A DNA stretch of 64,000 bases. Origin: Maribacter sp. ACAM166. GTDB lineage: Bacteria > Bacteroidota > Bacteroidia > Flavobacteriales > Flavobacteriaceae. Positions 1-8,511 of this stretch are shown here, piece after piece. Each line of letters starts with the position of its first letter. Position 1 is the stretch's first letter. Location: positions 16,503-80,502 of the forward strand of contig NZ_VAUW01000019.1 of assembly GCF_005771495.1 (NCBI RefSeq). The letters are read 5' to 3'. The notes beneath the pieces were generated by a model. It saw nothing but the letters and a program-made list of their open reading frames with translations, was not told where the DNA came from and made no database searches. The position numbers were made by a program, and so were the translations under genes.

Positions 1-57
1 TTGGTTATTGGATGGGCGTTTGATTTTAAAGTTCATTTGTACATTATTACTACCCAT
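1..57 (-). CDS. N-terminal start of a gene running off the left edge
   Basis: An open frame on the minus strand starts with ATG at 57-55 (MGSNNVQMNFKIKRPSNNQ), or with an inner ATG at 36-34, and stays open to the window edge. It begins 4 bp after the stop codon of the sialate O-acetylesterase gene, so it is probably the next gene of the same operon. Only 12 to 19 residues are visible and no family can be named. A real gene is inferred from spacing and direction only. Confidence 0.35.
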   Translation of the reverse strand, partial: MGSNNVQMNFKIKRPSNNQ

Positions 58-60
58 TTA

Positions 61-1431
61 TTATTCACTCCTAAACGTCGAAGCAGGTAAACCTACTTCA
101 TTTTTTAAATTGCTAATGTCCGTACTTTTCCAAGCATACCTAACAGCTTTAGGATTTTTCACTTCTTTTGAACTGACCAAAACAACACCATCCTTCAATT
201 TTACCTTTGCGGCAAACCATTCCCCTTCGCTATTACTGATCTCAAATAAATCAATCTTTTCTCCCTTGCTATTTAGTCCTTTATCATGGGTAAATTCTAT
301 GTGAATTTCATTCCCTATTATTTTTGCCGAATCAAACAACGGACCGTAAACCTCTTGTTCCAACACGTTATAGTGTTGTTTAAGGGCGATATTTGCCAAT
401 CGTAAACCAACATCTTGTTTGTTCTGCGGATGGATATCCTCAACAGTACAAATATCGCTCGTCATAGCCATACCCGTATTATTCAACGCTAAGGTTCTAC
501 GCTGCTGATCTCGCAAAACACCACCTTCATAAGGCTTTCCGTATTTAAAGGGTGCTATCTGTACATAGTAAAATGGAAACTCATCATTCCATTTCTTACG
601 CCAAGAGGTAATCATACTTGTAAAAAGCTGTTGGTATGTTATAGCATTGGCCGTATTTGATTCTCCTTGATACCATAGAACACCTGCAATTTTAAAATTG
701 GTCAAAGGCGCTATCATGGCATTGTATAAGGTAGATTTCTCTATCGTTACCCAGTTATTTGGTTCCACCAACTCATGCGCAGTGACCAATTCTGGGTGCT
801 CTTTAAAAACGGATTCGGGTGTCCAAACTTCTGCACATGAAGCACCCCAAGAAGAATCAATCAACCCAATGGGAATATTCAATTCTTTTTGCACCTTTTT
901 AGCAAAAAAATAAGCTACTGCGCTAAAATCGGGCATGGTTTCAGTTGAACAGGTTTTCCAAGTACCTGTTACATCTTCCAACGGATATTCAGCTGATCTT
1001 TTCTCAACAGTGAATAATCGAATATTAGGATGGTCAGCATTTGCAATTTCTAATTCCTTATTATCAATTTTACTATTCGCACTCCATTCCATATTACTTT
1101 GCCCAGAACAAAGCCACACTTCACCTATCAAGACATCGTTCAATATAATTTCGTTGTCATTCCCTTTAAAGATTATTGTGTAAGGTCCACCTGCCTTTGG
1201 CGTTTGAACTTCTAAGTGCCATTTAGCATTATTACCGGTTTTCATTTCAATCGTTGTATCATTCCAACTTGTATATATAGTAAATTCCTCATTTGGACTT
1301 GCCCATCCATAGAGTACTACATCGGTCTCACGTTGCAACACCATTTGATCAGAGAATATATTCGGTAAGGAAATTTCTGCCTTGACAAAAACTGTTGTTA
1401 AAATAAATAATAAGAAAAAAGTAAAACGCAT
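61..1431 (-). CDS. Sialate O-acetylesterase (SGNH-type carbohydrate esterase), exported
   Basis: Removes O-acetyl groups from sugars; Bacteroidota homologues of this family act on acetylated sialic acids or on acetylated plant and algal glycans in the periplasm. An N-terminal signal peptide (MRFTFFLLFILTTVFVKA) is clear if translation starts at the ATG at 1431. An upstream in-frame start would put 13 residues before it and spoil the signal. After a beta-sandwich-like N-terminal part, the block GQSNMEW carries the nucleophilic serine (about residue 112 from this start). The block VLWYQGESN and the late DIHPQNKQDVG segment, holding the catalytic Asp/His region, are also typical. The length of about 456 residues is normal. 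It is divergent from the oxidoreductase gene at 1586, and the neighbouring xylose genes suggest a glycan-use region. The natural substrate cannot be told from sequence. Confidence 0.87.
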   Translation of the reverse strand: MRFTFFLLFILTTVFVKAEISLPNIFSDQMVLQRETDVVLYGWASPNEEFTIYTSWNDTTIEMKTGNNAKWHLEVQTPKAGGPYTIIFKGNDNEIILNDVLIGEVWLCSGQSNMEWSANSKIDNKELEIANADHPNIRLFTVEKRSAEYPLEDVTGTWKTCSTETMPDFSAVAYFFAKKVQKELNIPIGLIDSSWGASCAEVWTPESVFKEHPELVTAHELVEPNNWVTIEKSTLYNAMIAPLTNFKIAGVLWYQGESNTANAITYQQLFTSMITSWRKKWNDEFPFYYVQIAPFKYGKPYEGGVLRDQQRRTLALNNTGMAMTSDICTVEDIHPQNKQDVGLRLANIALKQHYNVLEQEVYGPLFDSAKIIGNEIHIEFTHDKGLNSKGEKIDLFEISNSEGEWFAAKVKLKDGVVLVSSKEVKNPKAVRYAWKSTDISNLKNEVGLPASTFRSE

Positions 1432-1585
1432 GGAATAGGTCAGAATGTTAATGGATTTAAATATAGGCAATTATTCTCCCTATTTTTTAAATCTATTTGA
1501 GAAGTACCTCCTTTTTTTTAATAATTTCATTTCATACCTTGATCGATTATAAATTACTAATACCATCAAATTAAAACTAACTACC

Positions 1586-2959
1586 ATGTCAAATTCAGCA
1601 CTACCAATAAAACGACGTAATTTCATCAAAGCTGCATCTGCATCGCTGTTACTTACTTCATTTAGCTCATATGGGTTTGAATTTTTCAAAGACGAGAAGC
1701 CAAAAAAAGTAGCACTTATTGGGACTGGATGGTACGGAACGAGTGATTTAATGCGCCTAATACAAGTGGCTAATGTTGACGTGGTTGCACTTTGTGATGT
1801 CGACTCCAATTTTTTGAATGAGGCTGCAATCTTAGTATCTAAAAGACAAAAAAACGGTAAAAAACCTAAACTTTATGCCGATTATAGAACGATGCTAAAA
1901 AGTAACGATTTGGATATTGTGCTTATTGGCACTCCTGATCATTGGCATGCGTTAATTTGTATTGAAGCATTAAAATCAGGAGCTCACGTTTATGTTCAAA
2001 AACCAATAAGTGTTGATGTCATGGAAGGTGAAGCAATGGTTGCTGCAGCCCGAAAATATAACAAAACAGTACAGGTTGGTACCCAACGAAAGAGCACACC
2101 CCATTTAGTGGACGTGAAGGAGCAAATTATCGATACCGGACTTTTAGGAACTATTGGCCACGTTGATATGTGTTGTTATTATCATATGCGTGCAAATGGA
2201 AACCCTCCGCTACAGGAAGTACCCGATTTTTTGGATTATGAAATGTGGACGGGTCCTGCCCCATTGAGACCGTATGATGGCATACCCCATAGAAGATGGT
2301 GGCGTACTTTTCGAGAATATGGCAATGGAATAACAGGCGATATGTGTGTACATATGTTGGACACCGTTCGTTGGATGTTAGCCCTAGACTGGCCTAAACG
2401 GATTAGTTCAGAAGGCGGAATTTTTGTGCAAAAAGACGGCAAATCAAATATATCAGATACGCAGTCGGTCGTATTCGAATATGATGACCATAATTGTAAT
2501 TGGCAACATCGTACATGGGGAAACCCAGCAGATCCAGAATATCCTTGGGCATTTAAAATTTATGGCTCTAAAGGCGTTTTAAAGGCTGATGTTATGAAAG
2601 CTGAATTTATTCCATCTGATGGAGGTGAACCTATAACGTTTGAGGTGCTTTACGAACGTGAAGAATACCCTGAAGATTTAACCGAAAAAGATATAGAGCT
2701 GCATGCTGCACCTGCAACCCGCAAGCATATGATCGATTTTTTAAATGCCATTAAAGATGGAACCAAACCCGTTGCAGATATCGAACAGGGACATATTTCT
2801 ACTGCAAGTTGCATACTAGCAAATCTTTCTATGGACTTAAAAAGACCATTAATATATGACCCAAAAAGTAGAACTGTACTGAATGACCCAGAAGCTACTG
2901 GCCTATTACAAAGAACATACCGTAGTGATTGGGAGCATCCACACCCTGATACTGTTTAA
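1586..2959 (+). CDS. Gfo/Idh/MocA family NAD(P)-dependent oxidoreductase, Tat-exported
   Basis: Predicted sugar or inositol-type dehydrogenase. The N-terminus has a twin-arginine motif (KRRNFIKAASAS, residues 9-20) and a hydrophobic stretch, so export of the folded protein to the periplasm by the Tat system is expected, as for many Bacteroidota members of this family. A Rossmann nucleotide-binding motif GTGWYG follows at about residues 46-51. The family lysine motif appears as QKP (YVQKPISVD) instead of the usual EKP, and the C-terminal substrate domain contains the WHRTW/MCVHMLD segments of the secreted group. At 457 residues it is full length. It is convergent with the LacI regulator, whose stop codon lies 2 bp away. 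Several secreted members cleave glycosides by an NAD-dependent redox mechanism, so a glycosidase role is possible; the substrate is unknown. Confidence 0.87.
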   Translation: MSNSALPIKRRNFIKAASASLLLTSFSSYGFEFFKDEKPKKVALIGTGWYGTSDLMRLIQVANVDVVALCDVDSNFLNEAAILVSKRQKNGKKPKLYADYRTMLKSNDLDIVLIGTPDHWHALICIEALKSGAHVYVQKPISVDVMEGEAMVAAARKYNKTVQVGTQRKSTPHLVDVKEQIIDTGLLGTIGHVDMCCYYHMRANGNPPLQEVPDFLDYEMWTGPAPLRPYDGIPHRRWWRTFREYGNGITGDMCVHMLDTVRWMLALDWPKRISSEGGIFVQKDGKSNISDTQSVVFEYDDHNCNWQHRTWGNPADPEYPWAFKIYGSKGVLKADVMKAEFIPSDGGEPITFEVLYEREEYPEDLTEKDIELHAAPATRKHMIDFLNAIKDGTKPVADIEQGHISTASCILANLSMDLKRPLIYDPKSRTVLNDPEATGLLQRTYRSDWEHPHPDTV

Positions 2960-2960
2960 A

Positions 2961-3977
2961 TTATTGTAGTTTTTTAGTAGAATTCCTAACAAGAAGACTG
3001 GTCTTTACCGTTTTGGTTTCATACGGCAGACCCGGTGTTTTAATTCTATTAATTAATAATTTTGCGGTAAGCTCACCTATATATTTTCCATGCTGACTAA
3101 CCATAGTTAATGATGGTGTTATGTATCTTGATAACTGTCCGTTAGTGAACCCTATAATAGAAATATCATTGGGAACATTATACCCACGAGCTTTCACCAC
3201 CTCCAATACTTTTACAGCCGTTATTTCATCAAAACCAATAATGCCCTCTATGGTTTTATAATTGAGTAAAAAAGACATCAATAATTCAAGATCATCTTTT
3301 GGTACAAGATTCATTAGTAATTTGTCATCAAAAGGAATTTTATATTCTTCTAAGGCTTTCTTATAGCCTAGTATTCTTAATTTACCAACGCTAGAACTAC
3401 CCGTTGGGTTGATTACTGCAATATTGGTACAGCCAATATTTATCAAGTGCTTTGTTGTTTTATACCCTGCCTCAAAATCATCGACCACTACTTTATCACA
3501 TTCCAATAGATCAGATACACGATCAAAAAGTACAACAGGAATGTCATTATTTATGATATCTGTTAAGGCTTCATGCTTATTCTCATTTTGGGTTTCTTCC
3601 GCCAAGGAAATTATTAAACCATCGACGGTGCCAGAATCAAAAAATTCTAAAGTTTTACTTTCTTTCGTATTAGATTCATTACTTATACAGCTAATGATAT
3701 TATATCCATGCTCATTGGCAACCTTCTCTATACCGTACAAGACTTGCACAAAGAAATAATTTAAAATATTGGGTACTACTACACCAATAGTTTTGGTGCT
3801 TCTATTAAGCAGATTAAGCGCTAACCTATTGGGTTTATAATGCTTTTCTTTAGCGTATTCTTGAATCTTTAATTTTAATACGGTACTTATTTCGTGACTA
3901 TCATTTACAGCTTTTGAAACGGTAGAAATGGAAACTTTAAAGTGGCCGGCAATATCCTTTAAGGTTATTTTCTTCAT
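2961..3977 (-). CDS. LacI-family transcriptional regulator, probable xylose-operon repressor
   Basis: DNA-binding sugar-responsive regulator. The N-terminus carries a LacI helix-turn-helix (LKDIAGHFKVSISTVSKAV, residues 5-23), followed by the hinge region (YKPNRLALNL) and a periplasmic-binding-protein-like effector domain to residue 330. The length of 338 residues is standard. It lies downstream of xylB and xylA on the same strand, separated from xylA by 171 bp containing a strong hairpin, so it may be partly uncoupled from the catabolic genes. The natural target is the palindrome at 7030-7052 in front of xylB. Regulation of xylose use is inferred from position; the effector is not shown by sequence. 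Confidence 0.87.
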   Translation of the reverse strand: MKKITLKDIAGHFKVSISTVSKAVNDSHEISTVLKLKIQEYAKEKHYKPNRLALNLLNRSTKTIGVVVPNILNYFFVQVLYGIEKVANEHGYNIISCISNESNTKESKTLEFFDSGTVDGLIISLAEETQNENKHEALTDIINNDIPVVLFDRVSDLLECDKVVVDDFEAGYKTTKHLINIGCTNIAVINPTGSSSVGKLRILGYKKALEEYKIPFDDKLLMNLVPKDDLELLMSFLLNYKTIEGIIGFDEITAVKVLEVVKARGYNVPNDISIIGFTNGQLSRYITPSLTMVSQHGKYIGELTAKLLINRIKTPGLPYETKTVKTSLLVRNSTKKLQ

Positions 3978-4040
3978 ATCTTATATCTTATATCTTAAAA
4001 GGAAATGAATTTAAGTCCATTAATTTCTTTTAATAGCAAA

Positions 4041-4082
4041 AAGTAAACTGTGCCTAATGAAATATCAAGGTACAGTTTACTT
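4041..4082 (-). terminator. Hairpin terminator between xylA and the LacI gene
   Basis: An imperfect inverted repeat with arms AAGTAAACTGTGCC (4041-4054) and GGTACAGTTTACTT (4069-4082) surrounds a 14-base loop. Read on the minus strand the second arm is followed by TTTTTGC, which fits an intrinsic terminator or partial attenuator after xylA. It would lower expression of the regulator gene relative to xylBA. Confidence 0.6.
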
Positions 4083-4148
4083 CATAATTATATAAGTGTA
4101 TCGCGCTTACCCTAAACTAATTTTTAACTAGTTAATAGGTTATACTGA

Positions 4149-5465
4149 TTATATATATTGATTAATGATATTCTCGAACAATTCTTGTTTACCACTCTGT
4201 AATGCTAACTCACCATTATCTTTTGCGATAGCGTAAAGGTCTTTCAAATCTAATTTTCCATTCTCAAAATCCTTTCCTTTTCCAGCATCAAATGAGTTAT
4301 ATCTTTTTTCACGAAGGGAGTTGTAAGAAGATGAAGAAATAATTTTATCCGCCGTAATCAAAGCTCTTGCAAAAGTATCTGCTCCACCGATATGTGCATG
4401 GAATATATCATCTAAGTCTGTACTGTTTCTTCTAATTTTAGCATCAAAATTAACACCACCACCTTGTAAACCTCCGGCTGCCAAGAAAACTAACATTGCT
4501 TCTGTTGTCTCTTGAATATTATTTGGGAACTGATCGGTATCCCATCCATTTTGATAATCACCTCTATTAGCATCCATACTACCCAACATTCCTGCTTTTG
4601 AAGCAACGGCTATTTCATGTTGAAAGGTATGTTGTGCCAATGTAGCGTGATTCACCTCTATGTTCATTTTAAAATCATTTTCCAAACCGTAATCTTTAAG
4701 AAACCCTATGGCTGTAGCACAATCAAAATCATACTGATGCTTCATAGGCTCCATCGGCTTTGGCTCAATAAAGAAATTTCCTTTGAATCCTTGGCTTCTT
4801 GCATAATCTCTAGCCATGGTTAGAAATTGTCCCATATGGTCTAATTCACGACTTAAATCGGTGTTCAAAAGAGACATATAGCCTTCACGACCACCCCAAA
4901 AAACATAGTTCTCACCACCTAAGGCAATAGTAGTATCTAAGGCTAATTTAATTTGACCACCAGCTCTTGCCATTACATTAAAATCTGGATTGGTAGCAGC
5001 ACCATTCATATATCGAGGGTTAGAAAAACAATTGGCTGTACCCCAAAGTAATTTTTTCCCTGATTCTTTTTGCTTTTCCTTTATGTAATCGGTAATTATT
5101 GAAAGTCTTTTTTCAGATTCTACAAAAGTTGACCCCTCTTGAATTAAATCAAAATCATGAAAACAGAAATAATCAAATCCTATTTTATCAAAAAACTCAA
5201 ACGCTGCATCAGCCTTATCTTTGGCGGCTTGTATTGCATCTGAAGATTTATCCCACTCAAAACTTTGTGTACCAGGACCGAATGGATCAGAACCTTGTCC
5301 ACAGAATGTATGCCAATAAGCGGTCGAGAATTTAAAATGATCCCTCATGGTCTTACCTGCAACTACTTGATCCGGATTATAATATTTAAAGGCCATAGGG
5401 TTATCAGATTCCTTTCCTTCAAATTTAATTTTATCTATCCCTTTAAAATATTCCTTTTTTGCCAT
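4149..5465 (-). CDS. xylA: Xylose isomerase
   Basis: Interconverts D-xylose and D-xylulose in the cytoplasm, the first step of the isomerase pathway. The 438 residues match the long class II xylose isomerases. The N-terminal blocks HFKFSTAYWHTF and FDFFCFHDFD-like FDYFCFHDFD carry the catalytic His/Asp region. The metal-binding blocks are FIEPKPMEPMKHQYDFD, MNIEVNHATLAQHTFQHE and the DANRGDYQNGWDTDQFP segment. It is 13 bp downstream of xylB, so the two kinase/isomerase genes form one transcription unit ending at the hairpin at 4041-4082. Identification is firm. Confidence 0.96.
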   Translation of the reverse strand: MAKKEYFKGIDKIKFEGKESDNPMAFKYYNPDQVVAGKTMRDHFKFSTAYWHTFCGQGSDPFGPGTQSFEWDKSSDAIQAAKDKADAAFEFFDKIGFDYFCFHDFDLIQEGSTFVESEKRLSIITDYIKEKQKESGKKLLWGTANCFSNPRYMNGAATNPDFNVMARAGGQIKLALDTTIALGGENYVFWGGREGYMSLLNTDLSRELDHMGQFLTMARDYARSQGFKGNFFIEPKPMEPMKHQYDFDCATAIGFLKDYGLENDFKMNIEVNHATLAQHTFQHEIAVASKAGMLGSMDANRGDYQNGWDTDQFPNNIQETTEAMLVFLAAGGLQGGGVNFDAKIRRNSTDLDDIFHAHIGGADTFARALITADKIISSSSYNSLREKRYNSFDAGKGKDFENGKLDLKDLYAIAKDNGELALQSGKQELFENIINQYI

Positions 5466-5478
5466 TATGTTGATTTTA

Positions 5479-6963
5479 TTAGTTGTTTAACGTTAATTCC
5501 AATTCATTTTTCCAAGTAGTATAGGCATCTTGGTATGCCTTCTTATCTGCTTTCGGACTAAAGGTCATTACATAATCATTATCTAATATCACTTTACCAA
5601 ATGCTTCAAAATCACCTTTATGTAAGTTCGCAGCCCTAGCTGCGCCAATAGCGCCAGTTGTATTATAAATTTCTATATCGTAGCCTATCAGCGTAGCAAC
5701 GGTTGTGGAGAAAATTTCAGAGCGAAAAAGATTATCGTTACCGGCTCGCATTACGTTGACCTTAATACCATCTGATTTCATGATTTCCATGCCGTAGACA
5801 AAAGAGAACGCTATTCCTTCTAGTGCTGCCCTACACAAATGTCCTTTACCATGATTATTTAAGTTAAGGTTAACTATTCGTGTGCCAACTTCGGTATTCT
5901 TAAGCATTCGCTCTGCTCCATTACCAAATGGAATCAATGCTATACCGTCTGAACCAATCGGCACTTCATTTGCCAACGTATTCATTTCGTCATACGACTC
6001 AACATAGAGGTTGTTCAATAACCATCGGTACTGAATACCAGCCCCGTTTATACATAATAGTTTGCCAATTCTTGCTGGTTTTCCTGGGGAATAATTTACA
6101 TGCGCAAAGTTGTTTACACGAGAACTTTCTTTAACCGATAGATTATCTGTCACAGCATAAACGACACCAGAAGTACCACCAGTGGCGGCTACTTCTCCCG
6201 GTTTAAAAACATTCAAGGTCAATGCATTGTTAGGTTGGTCTCCAGCCCTATACAAAATAGGAGTCCCAACGTTAAGTCCACTTTCACCGGAACCTTTTTT
6301 ATTTACAGTTGACTGTATAGAAAAGGTGTCTACGATAGCTGGGATCATATCTTTATCCAAACCATAATACTGTAACAAAATATCTGCTAGTTCATCCTTT
6401 TTAAAATCCCAAAATATCCCTTCAGAAAGACCAGAAACAGTTGTGTTCACAACACCTGATAACATATAGGCTATATAATCACCTGGCAACATGATTTTAT
6501 AAATCTGTGCGTAAATTTCGGGTTCATTTTCTTTAACCCATTTTAATTTGGAAGCGGTAAAGTTTGCGGGCGAATTCAATAAATGAGTGTCGCAAAGTTC
6601 AGAACCTATTTCATCGTAGGCATTTTGACCAATTTCCACAGCTCTACTGTCACACCAAATTATAGATTTTCTCAAGGCATTGCCTTCTTTATCAATAAGC
6701 ACTAGACCATGCATCTGATATGAAATTCCAATACCGGAAATATCGGTTGTACTAATATTACATTGTAGGCTTAATTTTTTTATACCACTACAGACATAAT
6801 GCCACCAATCTTCAGGACTTTGCTCTGCCCACCCATTCTTTAAAGCTTCCATAGACATTTCTGTCTCTGGCTCGGTTACCACTCCGATACTTATACCCGT
6901 TGAAGCGTTCACTAAGGCTATCTTAATAGATGAACTGCCAATATCTAGTCCTAAATGATACAT
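5479..6963 (-). CDS. xylB: Xylulokinase (FGGY family)
   Basis: Phosphorylates D-xylulose with ATP to xylulose 5-phosphate, feeding the pentose phosphate pathway. The N-terminal FGGY ATPase fold starts with LDIGSSSIKIALV (residues 5-17). The catalytic-region block QMHGLVLID and the C-terminal nucleotide-binding block EGIAFSFVYGMEIM plus RAGNDNLFRSEIFS (FGGY signature region) are present. The length of 494 residues is normal. It is the first gene of the xylBA unit. The 240 bp upstream hold a TATTTTTG -7 element and a perfect palindrome likely to be the repressor operator. Confidence 0.94.
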   Translation of the reverse strand: MYHLGLDIGSSSIKIALVNASTGISIGVVTEPETEMSMEALKNGWAEQSPEDWWHYVCSGIKKLSLQCNISTTDISGIGISYQMHGLVLIDKEGNALRKSIIWCDSRAVEIGQNAYDEIGSELCDTHLLNSPANFTASKLKWVKENEPEIYAQIYKIMLPGDYIAYMLSGVVNTTVSGLSEGIFWDFKKDELADILLQYYGLDKDMIPAIVDTFSIQSTVNKKGSGESGLNVGTPILYRAGDQPNNALTLNVFKPGEVAATGGTSGVVYAVTDNLSVKESSRVNNFAHVNYSPGKPARIGKLLCINGAGIQYRWLLNNLYVESYDEMNTLANEVPIGSDGIALIPFGNGAERMLKNTEVGTRIVNLNLNNHGKGHLCRAALEGIAFSFVYGMEIMKSDGIKVNVMRAGNDNLFRSEIFSTTVATLIGYDIEIYNTTGAIGAARAANLHKGDFEAFGKVILDNDYVMTFSPKADKKAYQDAYTTWKNELELTLNN

Positions 6964-7002
6964 ATATGTTGTGAGTTGATTTTTAGCTGTAATAAACTAA
7001 AC

Positions 7003-7052
7003 CAAAAATAACTACTATATGTCCACTTCTTTATTTTCGATACGAAAATAAA
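7003..7052 (-). promoter_or_regulatory. xyl promoter with palindromic operator
   Basis: On the minus strand, TATTTTTG at 7010-7003 matches the Bacteroidota -7 consensus TAnnTTTG, 40 bp before the xylB start codon. Upstream at 7030-7052 lies a perfect palindrome with 10-bp arms, TTTATTTTCG and CGAAAATAAA, around the spacer ATA. It covers the -33 position, so a bound repressor would block the promoter. The LacI-type gene at 2961-3977 is the obvious partner. Binding is inferred. Confidence 0.55.
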
Positions 7053-7202
7053 TAGTAAAAGTATTTACGAGAACCGGATATTAATATTTATAATCACTTC
7101 AATACATTGATTATCAGTATTATAAAACAAATTTTGATATTCGAAAATTACCGAAAGGCTTTTCGTAAAGCGAATAAGTATTCAAAAAAATGATTACTAT
7201 CA

Positions 7203-7844
7203 TTAATATTCCTCGAGTTGATTTTGAAGCTGTTCAAGTTTTGAAAGTGCCTCTGATTTTGAGTTTACATCTAACTTTAAATAGATATTTTGGATGTGGA
7301 AATTAACTGCACTAGGCGTGACAAATAACTTTTCGGCAATCATCTTATACGTAGCACCTTGGCAGAGAAAGTCTACAATTTGATTCTCTCGTTCTGAGAA
7401 AAAAGCAAAGGTTTTTTTATGAAAATTATGAATAATTTTCTTTACAATATCATTGCTCATGGCGGCTCCTTCCTTTTCCATACTTCTTAAGGCATGTTCT
7501 AATTTATCTAAGGTCAAAGGTTTCGTCAAATAGCCATTGGCTCCTTTTTTAAAAGCATTTTTAATGATATCAAAATCATTTATTTCGCTGAACATTATAA
7601 TTTTAATGCCCCACTTCTTTTTTCTAAACAACTTAATCGCATCAATTCCATTTACCCCATTCAAGGCTATTTCTGTTAGCACAATATGGGGTTGGGTGTG
7701 TTTAAAATCTTTTAAGGCCTCTGCAGCAGATGTGTAACTACCAACAAGTTCATAGGCCTCTAACTCTTCAAAGTGATTTTTATAAACGAAATGTAACGAT
7801 TTATCACTCTCTAAAATTATTATTCGAATAGTAGGTTTTGTCAT
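7203..7844 (-). CDS. LuxR-type response regulator with Glu at the phosphoacceptor position
   Basis: NarL/FixJ-type transcription factor with a receiver domain (residues 5-120) and a LuxR helix-turn-helix (about 145-205, with SERENQIVDFLCQGATYKMIA). The ATG at 7844 is preferred over an upstream TTG. In the receiver the block VLTEIALNGVNG puts Glu58 exactly where the phosphoaccepting Asp should be. The conserved switch Ser86 (MFSE) and Lys108 (LTKP) keep their normal spacing of 28 and 22 residues, so the change is not an alignment slip. Asp-to-Glu can mimic phosphorylation, hence the protein may be constitutively active or controlled otherwise. No histidine kinase lies beside it. Targets are unknown. 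Confidence 0.85.
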   Translation of the reverse strand: MTKPTIRIIILESDKSLHFVYKNHFEELEAYELVGSYTSAAEALKDFKHTQPHIVLTEIALNGVNGIDAIKLFRKKKWGIKIIMFSEINDFDIIKNAFKKGANGYLTKPLTLDKLEHALRSMEKEGAAMSNDIVKKIIHNFHKKTFAFFSERENQIVDFLCQGATYKMIAEKLFVTPSAVNFHIQNIYLKLDVNSKSEALSKLEQLQNQLEEY

Positions 7845-8403
7845 GATTTCCAAAATTTAGCGATATTATGCTGGGAGCAGAATAATATCTTGGGTTAGTT
7901 TTAAATAACTTCAAGAATATTTATTGAAGTTCTTGAATAACTAAACATAGGACAGTAATGATGCCCTTATAGATTACTCTATTGGTACATTAAAACAAGA
8001 CTAATGATGGATTGTACTAAGAAAAATCGATAGATTCAGATTCTTCTTCGCCCTAGTTCAGTTAATAAATTTCACACCTAATGGAGCAGTCGCCAGGGTG
8101 TTAAATTTATGATGCTAAAACTCTCTCTAAACTGTGGTTTTGAATAATTCATTTCTATAAAGTAGCTAGAAATCAATTGAATAAACGGACTAAAATAAAG
8201 TAGGTAATTGTTCTTCATGTTTCTGGGGGGATTTGGGGTTAAACATTGGTTTACAATTAATTTTGTTTGAGGAATATATAATTAAAACCAATAAACTCGC
8301 TAAAAACATAAGAATTTTCGTTCAAATACACGATTTACCAAATAAAAAAGGTAGTTCATCGATTGTTAACCTTGTGTTAAACCAATAATCTCGATTATTT
8401 AAA
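7845..8403. other. Intergenic region without recognised gene
   Basis: About 560 AT-rich bases lie between the response regulator gene, whose promoter should lie at the left end, and the terminator at 8404-8455. No open frame of family-like composition, RNA gene or repeat was recognised on either strand. Confidence 0.5.
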
Positions 8404-8455
8404 AACAAAAAAAGGAGGGGACCCAGTCATCCCCCCGGATAACGCCCCTCCCTTA
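8404..8455 (-). terminator. Intrinsic terminator after the PorP/SprF gene
   Basis: On the minus strand a GC-rich arm GGGAGGGGC is followed about 30 bases later by GTCCCCTCC and a run of seven T. The stem sits 57 bp after the stop codon of the 8512-10188 gene. This is a standard rho-independent terminator. Confidence 0.8.
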
Positions 8456-8511
8456 TTGACAATTCAAATCAATCATAAAACTTCTAGAAAATAGTATTCT
8501 AGTTAACGCTA

